Both the position numbers and the translations under genes were made by a program. The notes under the pieces were generated by a model, which saw only the letters and a list, made by a program, of their open reading frames with translations, ran no database searches and was not told where the DNA came from. A stretch of DNA of 64,000 nucleotides from Armatimonadota bacterium (lineage in GTDB: Bacteria; Armatimonadota; Zipacnadia; Zipacnadales; JABUFB01). Shown piece by piece: positions 8,167 to 17,500 of this stretch; position 1 is the stretch's first letter; every line of letters begins with the position of its first letter. The stretch spans positions 1-64,000 of the forward strand of contig JABUFB010000015.1 of the NCBI GenBank assembly GCA_013314775.1. Direction: 5' to 3'.

Positions 8167-9196
8167 GGGATGCGTGCCCTTCGGATCCGGGACTGAACTC
8201 AGGCAGAGGGACGCCGGCGCTCTCGGGCTCCACCGCCATCGCGGTGATGGGATTCTCGGCCGGCAGGCGCTGCAGATAGGCGAAGATGGCCAGGCCCGCG
8301 GCAGCGATGAAAATGCAGGCCACCTGAGCCACGGACAGCGACGGGATGAGCCCGGACGCTTCCGCCGAGAAACCCAAGCGCGTGTACTCGCACAGGAAGC
8401 GGAGGACGGAGTAGAGAATCATGTACAGGGGCAGCAGCTGACCTGGGCGGTGCATGCGCGGCCAGGCCCGGACGAGGATGAAAAAGAGCAGGAGACTTCC
8501 AGCAGAGGCGTAGAGTTGGGTGGGGTGCAGGGGCTCGGTGTAGCCGGTCTCGGGCATCACAACCCCGAGGAAACTGTGTGTCGGTCCGCCGTGGCAGCAC
8601 CCGTTGAGGAAGCAGCCGATCCGCGTGAGCGCGTAGCCAATGGGGATACCCGGTGTACAGATGTCAGCCAGCACCGCGAACCGGATCTTGCGGGCTCGCG
8701 CGAACCAGACGGTCGCGATGATTGCCCCGGCCAGACCGCCGTGGAATGACAGCCCGCCCTGCCAGACGTCCAGCACCGTCTCCGGGTTTTCCGCATACTC
8801 ACCGAGCATCAACAATACGAACAGCAGTCGCGCGCCGACAATTGCGGAGACCAGTTGCACAAGCAGCAGGTCGAGGAGCGTCGGGATCTGCAGGCCACGG
8901 GGAGGACCGACGCGAGTCAGGTAGATGAATCCGCAGATGAACCCCACGAGCAGCATGACCCCGTAGGAGCGGATCTTGACTGGACCGAAATGGTTTACGA
9001 GCAGGAAAAGCCCCACGGACAGGACCGCGATAATCAGGCCGGTGCTCAGGAACCAGCGGGCGTCTAGAGGGGCGACGTCCCCTTCGACGCGCTCTTCGAC
9101 TTTCCGCCATGCCAGCACCGCAAGCAGGAACACCGCAGCGATTACCAGCACCGCGGGCCACTGCCAGGGACCTAGCTCGACGAGAACGGAACGCAT
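8129..9196 (-). CDS. lgt: prolipoprotein diacylglyceryl transferase
   Basis: A 355-residue polytopic inner-membrane enzyme that moves diacylglycerol from phosphatidylglycerol to the lipobox cysteine of prolipoproteins. Signatures seen: IRSYGVMLLVG near the N-terminus, GGLSFHGGLAGA, and the Lgt signature region RIGCFLNGCCHG with HPTQLY after it. Seven or so hydrophobic helices are visible. The long C-terminal tail is polar and ends in an Arg/Lys-rich stretch. The start at 9196 (MRSVLVELGP) is chosen because the upstream frame is antisense-like and runs through lspA. It lies between lspA and rluA; having lgt and lspA together puts two steps of lipoprotein maturation in one operon. Confidence 0.9.
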   Translation of the reverse strand: MRSVLVELGPWQWPAVLVIAAVFLLAVLAWRKVEERVEGDVAPLDARWFLSTGLIIAVLSVGLFLLVNHFGPVKIRSYGVMLLVGFICGFIYLTRVGPPRGLQIPTLLDLLLVQLVSAIVGARLLFVLLMLGEYAENPETVLDVWQGGLSFHGGLAGAIIATVWFARARKIRFAVLADICTPGIPIGYALTRIGCFLNGCCHGGPTHSFLGVVMPETGYTEPLHPTQLYASAGSLLLFFILVRAWPRMHRPGQLLPLYMILYSVLRFLCEYTRLGFSAEASGLIPSLSVAQVACIFIAAAGLAIFAYLQRLPAENPITAMAVEPESAGVPLPEFSPGSEGHASHASHRRRRSRRK

Positions 9197-9236
9197 GAAG
9201 TACCAGGCTTTCGGTGACGTTCGGGTGGGTCCAGCG

Positions 9237-9737
9237 CTACTCCGCCGCGGGGCCGTCCGGACGCCGCAGTTCCAGGAGCATGCTGATGATGAGCAGGCCC
9301 GCTCCCACGGTAATACCAATGTCGGCCACGTTGAACACGGGCCAGACGTGGAAGTCGAGGAAATCCACAACGTGGCCGAGACGCACGCGGTCCAGCAGGT
9401 TCCCCGCCGCGCCGCCTGCAATAAGGCCGACACTGGTCAGGGCTGCCCGGTTGCTTCCCGCGAGCCGCGGGCCCCAGAGAACCAAGGCGCACAGAACTGC
9501 GGCGCTGATGACCGTCAGCACTGCGGTGTTCCCGGCGAGAATGCTGAAGGCGCCGCCGGTGTTGGTGCGGTGTGACAGGCTCATCACCGCACCGAGCACC
9601 GGGATACTTTCGCCGGGCTGAAGCTGGTCAGTGACCAGCCATTTCGTGAACTGGTCACCGACTAATACGAGACCGGCTACTCCGATGAGGAGCAGCCGGC
9701 AGCGGATCTCCCCGGTGGGGGCTGGCTCTTCGCTCAT
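9237..9737 (-). CDS. lspA: lipoprotein signal peptidase (signal peptidase II)
   Basis: A 166-residue membrane aspartyl protease with four hydrophobic helices. The two catalytic aspartates lie in GNLLDRVRLGHVVDF and in FNVADIGI; the LSHRTNTGGAF motif is also conserved. It removes the signal peptide from diacylglyceryl-modified prolipoproteins in the inner membrane, the step after Lgt. ATG 9737 overlaps the TGA of the upstream traR/dksA gene in an ATGA arrangement (9734-9737), which fixes the start and implies coupled translation. Longer upstream extensions of the frame are simply the traR region in another frame. Confidence 0.92.
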   Translation of the reverse strand: MSEEPAPTGEIRCRLLLIGVAGLVLVGDQFTKWLVTDQLQPGESIPVLGAVMSLSHRTNTGGAFSILAGNTAVLTVISAAVLCALVLWGPRLAGSNRAALTSVGLIAGGAAGNLLDRVRLGHVVDFLDFHVWPVFNVADIGITVGAGLLIISMLLELRRPDGPAAE

Positions 9738-10153
9738 CGCGCTGACAGGCGCTCGCGGCACTTGGTGCACATTGTGGCGAAGGGCATGATGTCCAGGCGC
9801 GCCTTGGGAATATTGCACCCACAGACTTCGCAGATCCCGTAGGTGCCCTCCTCCACTCGCTTGAGCGCATTGTTGACGTTATCCAGCATCTCGCGCAGGT
9901 TCTCACTCAGCGCCATGGCTTGGGTGCGCTCCAGTGTTTCCTGTGCGGCATCACCACCCGGCTCGTCGAAGTCCTCCCCGGCAGTGTCGGAGTTCAGCGG
10001 ATCCCGGCCGGACGCGCGGTCCTCGATGCGCTGCAGTTCGACCACCAGTTCATTGCGCGTTTCCTCGAGGCGTTCCCTGAATTTTTCCATGTCTAGGCTT
10101 CGCTTGCGTGCCACCTTGCTGTCCTCCTGCGATGCATCCGCCCTGGCAGCCAT
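9734..10153 (-). CDS. DksA/TraR-family zinc-finger protein
   Basis: A 139-residue protein with a long N-terminal coiled coil (MEKFRERLEETRNELVVEL...) and a C-terminal four-cysteine zinc finger (CEVCGCNIPKARL...CTKC). This is the layout of DksA/TraR and of the Firmicutes YteA/YlyA group, which bind RNA polymerase through its secondary channel and tune rRNA and amino acid promoters, often with ppGpp. Its place between ileS and lspA matches the conserved ileS-ylyA-lspA-ylyB order in Bacillus. Start 10153 is the first ATG; AAGG lies upstream. An inner ATG before the coiled coil (residue 22, MEKFRE) is possible. Confidence 0.82.
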   Translation of the reverse strand: MAARADASQEDSKVARKRSLDMEKFRERLEETRNELVVELQRIEDRASGRDPLNSDTAGEDFDEPGGDAAQETLERTQAMALSENLREMLDNVNNALKRVEEGTYGICEVCGCNIPKARLDIMPFATMCTKCRERLSAR

Positions 10154-10296
10154 CGGCCCCAACCTTGAAGCAGGCGGATCGTTCCAACCCCCACGCCGTT
10201 TTCACTACTCGCACATGGGGACGCGCCAGCCACAAGCGCATCCCGAAGGGCATCTTTCCCGTCTGTGTGTTACCTAAACACGCTGCGGGCCAGAGA

Positions 10297-13098
10297 TCAG
10301 AGATTGGCCGCGCAGCGCTCACAGATGGCTGGGTGTTCAGCGATCGTGCCAACGGTCGACGACCGGAGCCAGCATCGCTGACACTTGTCGCCGTCCGACA
10401 GGACCGCCACTGCCGAGACACCGGTATGTTCGTCAACAGGTACCGGCGCACCTTCCGCCGGGTTCAGAGAAACAGCGGATACAATGAACAGGTTCGGAAG
10501 ACTCGGCCCAAAGCTCTCGAGGAACTCCAGCGCATCGGCAGTCCCGTAGAGTTCGACCCGCGCTTCCAGCGGCTTCTCCACGACCTTCTCGTTCTTCGCC
10601 TTCTCCAGCGCAGAGAGAACCACGTCTCGGATCGCGAGCAGCCTGCTCCAGCGTTCCAGCAAGGCGGTATCTTGCACCCCTTCGGCCTCGGGCCAATCGG
10701 CAAGCTGGACGCTCTCGGGCAAAGAAGGATCGAGCTTGCGGCATTCCTGCCACAGTTCCTCCGCGGTGAAGGTCAGCACCGGCGCCACCATCTTCGCCAG
10801 CGCGATGAGAATCTTCCACAGCGCCGTCTGGGCTGATCTGCGCTCCGGTGAATCGGCCTTCATAACGTACAGCGTGTCCTTGAGGGCGTCCAGGTAGAAA
10901 GCGCTCAAGTCTGTGGCGCAGTACGCGTGCAGGTCATGGTAGAACAGGTGCAAGTCCCAGTTGTCGAATGCATCTGTCATGCGCTGGACGATCTGCCCCA
11001 GTCGCGCGATCGCCCAGCGATCCACCTCGCGCATCGCATCGGGCGCGACCGAATCCTTGGCCGGGTCGAAATCCTGCAAGTTGGCCAGCATGAATCGCGC
11101 AGTATTGCGGATGCGCCGGTAGGCGTCGGCAACCTGGTTGAAGATGTCTTCGGTGCAGTACATTTTCCGCCGGAAGTCGGCGTACGTGAACCACAGGCGC
11201 AGGACATCTACCCCGTACTTCTCATAGATTTCCTGGGGCGAGATGATGTTCCCTTTGGACTTGGACATCTTCATGCCGGTCTCGTCCACGAAGAACGCGT
11301 GCCCGACCACCATCTTGAAAGGAGCGGGCCGCCCCAGTGCCACAGCTACCCACAAAGATGTCTGAAACCAGCACTGGTACTGGTCGTCGCCCTCGAGGTA
11401 GAGGTCAGCCGGGTAGCCCAGCTCGTCGTTGGCGCTCAGTACGCAGTAGTGGCTGGCACCGCTATCGAACCACACCGACATAATATCGGGCTCTTTGGTG
11501 AAGGACTGCGCGCCACATTTCGGACAGACTGTTCCGGGCGGCACAAGCTCCGCCGCCTCCCGCTCAAACCAAACGTCGGCGCCATGCTCGGCCACCAGGT
11601 CTCGCACGTGGTCCAGCGTTTGCGGGGTGATGATGGTCTCATCGCAGTCGGCACAGTAGAAGACCGGGATCGGCACGCCCCACACGCGCTGTCGGGAGAT
11701 GCACCAGTCCGGCCGTGCCTCAATCATGCCGCTTATGCGGGACAGGCCCCACTTGGGCATCCACTCGCACTTCTCGACTTCGGACAGCGCCGTCTCACGC
11801 AGCTTGTCGATGTCCATGAACCACTGGCGGGTGGCGCGATAAATCACCGGCTCGTGGCAGCGCCAGCAGTGGGGATATTCATGCTCCAGGGTACCTGCGG
11901 CCAACAGAGCGCCTTTGGCAGCCAGCATGTCCATGACGATCTTGTTGGACTGGTCGCAGACCTTGCCCACCAGTTCCGGTCCGGCCTCGTCGGTGTACTT
12001 CCCATCATCATCAAGCGGGCTGATGACGTCGAGCCCGTACTTGAGCGCGGTCTGGAAGTCTTCGAGACCGTGACCCGGCGCGGTATGGACGCAACCGGTG
12101 CCCTGATCCAGCACCACGTAATCCGCAAGAACCAGCCGCGAATCCCGCCCGTAGAGCGGGTGGATAGCGATCAGGCCTTCGAGGTCCTTGCCTTGGGCGC
12201 GCCCGATGACCTTCGGGTCGGCAAGCGCGCAGCCTGCGACCGTGGCACCCATGAGTTCCGCGGCCATCACCAGAAAGCGCCGTCGGCCCTCATGCTCAGC
12301 CTGTACCAGCACGTAATCGGCGCTGGACGCCAGCGCGATCCCTGTATTGCCCGGGATTGTCCAGGGAGTCGTGGTCCAGATGACGATCTCGGCTCGCGAG
12401 CCCTCGGGGAGGGGCTGTTCCATGACGAACCGCTCGGCGGCTCCGGGCAGTTCGAAGGCCACGTAGATGGAGGGCGAGGTCTTGGTGTGGTACTCGATCT
12501 CGTCTTCCGCGAGGGCAGTGACGCACTCGGGGTGGTGGCACCAATACACCGGCCGCAACCTGCGGTTGACCAGGCCCTTGAGGGCGATCTTGCCGAATGC
12601 TTCGATCTGCCGGGCCTGGTATTCTCTGCTCAGGGTCAGGTAGGGGTGATCCCAGTCGGCGCGCACCCCCAGACGCTTGAACTGCCCGCGCTGGATGTCC
12701 ACGTAGCGCAGAGCGAGTTCCCGGCACATGCGCCGCCACTCAACGGGCGATACATCGTGGCGGTCCACGTCCATCTCGCGGCGCACGGCTTGCTCGGTGG
12801 GCAGGCCCTGTGTATCCCAACCCGGAACGTAGGGGCAGTCGAACCCGCGCATCGTCTTGTACTTGATGGCGATGTCCTTGAGGATCTTGTTGAGCGCCTG
12901 GCCGAGATGGATGTTTCCGTTCGCATACGGCGGGCCATCGTGCAGAACCCACTTGGGCCGACCGACGCCCTTCTCGCGCACCTTGCGGTAGATGTCGATT
13001 TCTTCCCACCACTGAACCAGACCGGGCTCGCGCTGGGGCAGGTTAGCTTTCATTGGGAAGTCGGTTTTCAGCAGGTTGAGCGTCTCTCGGTAGTCCAT
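10297..13098 (-). CDS. ileS: isoleucyl-tRNA synthetase
   Basis: A 933-residue class I synthetase, the usual length for the bacterial type. The HIGH signature is [11 protein letters not shown] near residue 60; the KMSKS loop is MKMSKSKGN. The editing domain contains [11 protein letters not shown] and [12 protein letters not shown]. Two zinc sites are visible: CADC...CPKC in the connective region and a C-terminal CQRC...CERC module, which is characteristic of the bacterial rather than the eukaryote-like enzyme. It charges tRNA-Ile and hydrolyses Val-tRNA-Ile. It heads the operon ileS-traR-lspA-lgt-rluA, with a 143-nt gap before traR. Transcription starts from a strong promoter at 13212-13240; the leader of about 105 nt carries no T-box. 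Confidence 0.97.
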   Translation of the reverse strand: MDYRETLNLLKTDFPMKANLPQREPGLVQWWEEIDIYRKVREKGVGRPKWVLHDGPPYANGNIHLGQALNKILKDIAIKYKTMRGFDCPYVPGWDTQGLPTEQAVRREMDVDRHDVSPVEWRRMCRELALRYVDIQRGQFKRLGVRADWDHPYLTLSREYQARQIEAFGKIALKGLVNRRLRPVYWCHHPECVTALAEDEIEYHTKTSPSIYVAFELPGAAERFVMEQPLPEGSRAEIVIWTTTPWTIPGNTGIALASSADYVLVQAEHEGRRRFLVMAAELMGATVAGCALADPKVIGRAQGKDLEGLIAIHPLYGRDSRLVLADYVVLDQGTGCVHTAPGHGLEDFQTALKYGLDVISPLDDDGKYTDEAGPELVGKVCDQSNKIVMDMLAAKGALLAAGTLEHEYPHCWRCHEPVIYRATRQWFMDIDKLRETALSEVEKCEWMPKWGLSRISGMIEARPDWCISRQRVWGVPIPVFYCADCDETIITPQTLDHVRDLVAEHGADVWFEREAAELVPPGTVCPKCGAQSFTKEPDIMSVWFDSGASHYCVLSANDELGYPADLYLEGDDQYQCWFQTSLWVAVALGRPAPFKMVVGHAFFVDETGMKMSKSKGNIISPQEIYEKYGVDVLRLWFTYADFRRKMYCTEDIFNQVADAYRRIRNTARFMLANLQDFDPAKDSVAPDAMREVDRWAIARLGQIVQRMTDAFDNWDLHLFYHDLHAYCATDLSAFYLDALKDTLYVMKADSPERRSAQTALWKILIALAKMVAPVLTFTAEELWQECRKLDPSLPESVQLADWPEAEGVQDTALLERWSRLLAIRDVVLSALEKAKNEKVVEKPLEARVELYGTADALEFLESFGPSLPNLFIVSAVSLNPAEGAPVPVDEHTGVSAVAVLSDGDKCQRCWLRSSTVGTIAEHPAICERCAANL

Positions 13099-13211
13099 GG
13101 GGCCGTCCCCAGTTCACAGGGCTGTGGGCTTATCAACGGGCAAGAACAACGGCACGCCGGCCCTGGGGCCGACCCGCCGATGCAAATCACGCAGGAAAAC
13201 GTCAGGAGGCG

Positions 13212-13240
13212 ATTCTAAGCTCTGCGGTGTGCGAAGTCAA
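13212..13240 (-). promoter_or_regulatory. sigma70-type promoter of the ileS operon
   Basis: Minus strand: -35 TTGACT (13235-13240), exactly 17 bp, -10 TAGAAT (13212-13217). The predicted start near 13205 leaves a leader of about 105 nt before the ileS ATG at 13098. No second promoter is evident in the leader. Confidence 0.75.
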
Positions 13241-13267
13241 GGCGAGTTGGGCCGCGAGTGGCAGGGC

Positions 13268-13614
13268 CATCGGTCGTGTGGGATGCGTGCCTGCCTCATG
13301 TGTGGCCGGCGTCCCGTGCCGGGGATGTTGGGGCCGTGGCGTGTACTGTCAGGCTCCGGAAGGAGCCGTCCGCCTGGAGTCCGCGGCGGAATCTGGAGGA
13401 TTCCGTCCCCAGGAATGGGCCACAAGCGCCGGATCGGCGGCCCGCCCCGGGGCAGGGAGAACGGCCTGTCGCCCCCGTTGGGGCTCACGGCGCCATCGCG
13501 GGGCGGCAATCCGGGGGCTCCCCCCCCGGCTACAGGCTGTCGCTCGCTCCGCGGGCTGTGAGGCAACGGCTAAGGGTGAAGGGCACGCTGGAAGCGGATG
13601 CGGTCTCAGCCGGC
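13268..13614 (+). repeat. dispersed intergenic repeat, family A, copy 2
   Basis: The partner of 3090-3424, in the same orientation and also between two divergent genes (ileS and the ThiE-like gene). Blocks held in common in the same order include GGGATGCGTGCCT, CTGTCAGGCTCCGGA, CAGGAATGGGCCACAAG (a close variant in copy 1), CGGCCTGTCGCCCCC and TGAGGCAACGGCT. As at copy 1, a minus-strand TTGACT -35 element lies less than 30 bp beyond the CATCGGT end. No conserved frame, terminal inverted repeat or transposase is seen, so it is not a classical insertion sequence. The rest of the 13615-13768 gap holds nothing I recognise. Confidence 0.75.
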
Positions 13615-13755
13615 AGGCATTCCCCAAGACCGCTGCTCGTGGGGTTGGTCGGCCAGATGCACCCGCGCGCAGCGACCGGGCTCACGGTCCGCGCCGTTAC
13701 ACTTTCGCCACTCTCGGACCTGGTCCGTCGTCTTCCCTTGAGTGTCCCATAGAGA

Positions 13756-13761
13756 TATACT
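13756..13761 (+). promoter_or_regulatory. possible -10 element for a leaderless ThiE-like transcript
   Basis: TATACT lies 7 bp ahead of ATG 13769, which has no Shine-Dalgarno sequence. A transcript starting at the ATG itself would be leaderless. There is no good -35 hexamer at the right distance, so this is tentative. Confidence 0.3.
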
Positions 13762-13768
13762 TGCGTGT

Positions 13769-14419
13769 ATGCTTATCGGCAACCTGAACTCGCGCGTGTA
13801 TTACGTCACTCCCGAGCAATCCGAACCGAATGGGCACCTTGTGCGCCTCGTCGATGCTGCTATCAACAGCGGTATCGGTCTCCTGCAGTTCCGCCCGAAG
13901 CGCCTGACCACCCGCCAGATGGTGGAGGAGGCTACGGTGCTGGTGTCCATGACCCGCAGGGCTCGCGTCCCGCTGATCATCAATGACCGCGTTGACCTTG
14001 CCCTCGCAGTGGGCGCAGACGGCGTTCACCTCGGCGCCGACGACATGCCGGTGGGCCATGCGCGGCGTCTTCTGGGGCCCGCGGCGATCATCGGGGCAAC
14101 CTGCGTCACCCCCATGGACGCCCGTGTCGCTGAAGCAGACGGGGCGACGTATGTACTTGTGGGGCCTGTGGGCGATCTATCGGGAGAAGTCGGAGAAATG
14201 GGGCTGGAGCGGGTGCGGCAGGTGCGCAAGGCCACAGGCCTTCCCGTCTGCGTGCACGGAGATGTGACCGTCGAAGGCCTGCGCAAACTGCGGGCCCTGG
14301 GCGTGGAGATGATCTGCGTGGCTGATCTTGACGGAGAAGCCGAGATTGTCGCGCGCGCTCTTCAGGACGCCGTTGCCATGGCGTTGGAGCATCTTGCACC
14401 GCGGCATGTTGCTCCGTGA
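13769..14419 (+). CDS. ThiE/TenI-like thiamine phosphate synthase family protein
   Basis: A 216-residue TIM-barrel protein. It has the ThiE-family sequence landmarks VYYVTPE at the start, LLQFRPK (usual IQLRxK), LIINDRVDLALAVGADGVHLGADDMP, and VGPVGD in place of the usual GPxxxTxTK. The loop that binds pyrophosphate (normally with T and K) is changed, and the end reads VCVHGDVT instead of the usual VAIGGI. It could be a true thiamine phosphate synthase or a TenI-like regulator/paralogue; the altered loops favour the paralogue. No other thi gene is nearby and no TPP riboswitch precedes it. ATG 13769 is preferred over an upstream GTG (13742) because homology starts there. Confidence 0.72.
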   Translation: MLIGNLNSRVYYVTPEQSEPNGHLVRLVDAAINSGIGLLQFRPKRLTTRQMVEEATVLVSMTRRARVPLIINDRVDLALAVGADGVHLGADDMPVGHARRLLGPAAIIGATCVTPMDARVAEADGATYVLVGPVGDLSGEVGEMGLERVRQVRKATGLPVCVHGDVTVEGLRKLRALGVEMICVADLDGEAEIVARALQDAVAMALEHLAPRHVAP

Positions 14420-14519
14420 GTGCACGGGGCAGCAGCAGCGAGGGGTGGGTGGGGCCGGTGAGTTGGGACCCGATCTGCCCACGCATGCCGGCGCCTGCGG
14501 CTTACCCCACCCATTGCAT

Positions 14520-17500
14520 TTACAGCAGGTCCCTCTGCTCCACCCATTCGCCCTTCAGGATCTTCTCTGCGCGGTCCGCGTAATTCAGCTTCTCACCGTG
14601 CGGCACAGTGCGCCAGATCAGGAACTGCTTGCGGATCCCCGACATGAACAGCGCATTGGTCTTCTTCCATGACGTGATATCCCCGGCCAGCCGCGTCAGG
14701 CGGATGTGGATCTCATAGATCTGCGAGTCGCCTGTTGGGCGGCACTCCAGCGCGAAGTCCTGGCTCACGCCCAGGTCATACGGGGCCAGCCACATGCGCA
14801 GCTTCACGGTCATGCCGGCGTCCTCGGTGTGGTCATGGTCCACCGGCTCAAGCCGCACGTCTTCGGCCAGGAACTCTCCGCCCGCGTATCCCACGTATTC
14901 ATCGAAGAACTCCTTCAGGAACGCGGAAACGCCGAAAGCGTCGCGGCCGGTGACTGTGAATGGGAGCAGTACATCCATGACGTCGCCCACCGGTTCGGGC
15001 AACGACCAGCGCCGTTCGATCCCCGGTGAGGCGATCTCTGCGGCTTTCCGGCTGGGGTAGAGAGTGGACAGCAGGACTACGGCCACGATGACTATCGTCA
15101 CCGCAACTGCCGACATGGACGAGTAGTTCAGCTCAAGGCCGCCGGTATTGCCGGTGACGTACAAGATCCGGGCGAAGGTCTGCCCGATGAGATAGCCGAC
15201 AATCGCCCCCAGGTTCGCGAACACCGCCGCTTCGGCCAGGAACAACATTGAGATGTGGCTGGGCGCCAGACCCAGGGAGCTGAAGATTCCGATCTCCCGA
15301 CTACGCTCATAGACCGATCCGAGCATGGTGTTGAGGACGATTAGCGCGGCGATGAGGATGGGGATGATCAGGCTTTCGACGCCGCTGAAGGAGGTCATGC
15401 CCACGGAGCTGAACAGGAATGTGCGGTCCCCAATCCCGGCGTAAAGGCTGAGGGCGAACCGCTTCATCATGCTTTCAACCTGCTGGGCAACATCTTCGCC
15501 TTTGTTGTAGCGAATGGCCACGGAGCGCAGGGTACCGCCGAACTCCAGCACCCGGTCATACGGCATGATGATGACCTTCTCGGGGCTGAAGTGCTTGTAC
15601 TCCTGGAGAAGGGATGAGGCGCTGCTGGTGCCGAGCTGGGAACGCTGGGCCGCCTGGCGCTGGAGTTCCTTGATGATCTCCGGCCGCAGCAGCGCGTAGT
15701 TGACCGGCATCATCGGTTCGCCGTCGAGGTCCGCCATCTTGCGCATCTTCGCCTCGTCGAGCAGGCCGATGACCCGGAAGTCCGTGCCAAAAACCGTGAT
15801 GCTCACCGAGCCGAGCTTGTCGGCGGTGATGCCCAGGCCCTGTGCTACGGACGTGGGAACGAGGCAGACGTTCCTCGCTCCAGGCGGGATCCATTTCCCG
15901 GCGATGGTGAATTCCTCTACGTCCATGACCTTCTTCTCATCAGCGGTCAGGCCGAGGATGCAACTGACCGAGTAACGCTTGGACGGGTCATTGGTGAGGG
16001 TCAGGTCGATGACCAGCTCTTTTTCGATGTCTGCCGACGTGTACCATGCGCGGGACGCCACCGTTGCATTGCGCGCAAACTCGTTGGCGATGATGTCGGC
16101 GGTGGGTTCCTCGAGAGACAGCCACGCGCGGTCTCGCAGCATGATCCCCGGGTACGCTGGGGCATGGGAGAGGGCGATCTTATTGGAGCGCAGGTATGAC
16201 TTCACCGACGTGAAGCTCAGAACCGTGAAGGTCAGGAGCGTGAGGGTAATGGCCGTCAATGCCGTCCGGGTCTTGCGCCGCCGCATGTTCGCGATACCCA
16301 GGGCGAAGGCGGCGGTGGCGGCCGACAGCCGTCCCACGTCGGCCTCATGCACCCCGCCACGCTGCTGTTTCATGGCCTTGAGTTCCGTGTTGAACTTCAT
16401 GGTCACGATGGCGATAACCAGCACGGCCAGCGCCATGATGATGAAGGACAACAGGATCACGGGTGGAGCCGTGGTGAGCGCGAAGGCCGGGTGCACCAGA
16501 GCGATCATGAAGAAGACCACGATGAACACCCCGACCGTTCCGGCGATCTGCAGGATCACGTTGCGCCCGGCAAGCAACAGGCGCTCGCCAAAGTACGCGA
16601 ATGGCAGCAGGATCGCCAAGTAGAACAGCAGGCCCTTCACAACGTCCACCGCAGTCTTCTGCACTTCGGGATAGGCCCGAGACTCGTACCCCCATGCGTG
16701 TCGCCCGGCGGATATCGCCACGTCGTAGCGGCGCTCGCTCAGGGCTTTGGTCGCTTTCTCCAGCGATGCCTTCGCGAGGTCATGCAGTTCCCTGAGACGC
16801 TCGTTCTCAATCCCGTTCTTGCGCAACTTGGCCATGCGCGCTTCATCGAGCGTCCACATATCGGCCGCAACTCGGATGGGGGTGAGCGGAATGCGGGGAG
16901 TGCGCGCCGCAGGGAACCCGATGCCTTCAGGATGCTCGGGCGTAGCGTTGATCAGCACCATTCGCACGCCGAGAAGCCCCATGCCCATGGTGATCTGCAA
17001 GTCCACGGTGGGTTGGGAGTAGACCACGGCACAGGGCTCGACATACGACGGGAACTCAGCTGCCGTCGCCGCAGCCTGAGATAGCGAGTAGCCGAAGGAG
17101 ATCGGCTCGCTGTAGTCGCGCGCGTCGTACACGAAGACTTTCTGCAGGGTCTGGAAGTAGCGCTCGTCCACCAGGTCATAAACGTCGGTGGGCACGCACT
17201 CGAACACAACCACAGGGCGCTTGAGACCGGCGCGCCCGTACACATCGCGCGGGTACTTGCGATCGCCATCCGGGCCCATGTCGGGAGCGCACCGGATCTG
17301 CCCGCTGTCGGGGTCGAATGCGTAGGCTTCCAGTGTCCCGCCGGCGGCGCGCTCACCGCGAAGCAGGAACTCACTGGTCTCATTGGCCATGGTCATGACC
17401 TCGGTGTGCATGCCCATCATCATGCGATACTGCCCCTGGATGAGCACCAGCGAGTACGGAACCGGGGTGTTGGGCACGAAGCTCTCGGTGCGGCGGAATT

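Noticed and set aside
13099-13205. T-box in the ileS leader
   Set aside because: No GGTGGTACCGCG-like sequence or stem I pattern; the leader of about 105 nt is too short.
10927-13218. Long open frame on the plus strand, opposite ileS (763 codons)
   Set aside because: It is antisense to a clear isoleucyl-tRNA synthetase; its length follows from high GC and codon bias. The translation has no domain-like pattern.
13615-13768. TPP riboswitch ahead of the ThiE-like gene
   Set aside because: The conserved CTGAGA and related THI-box segments are absent, and the transcript may be leaderless.
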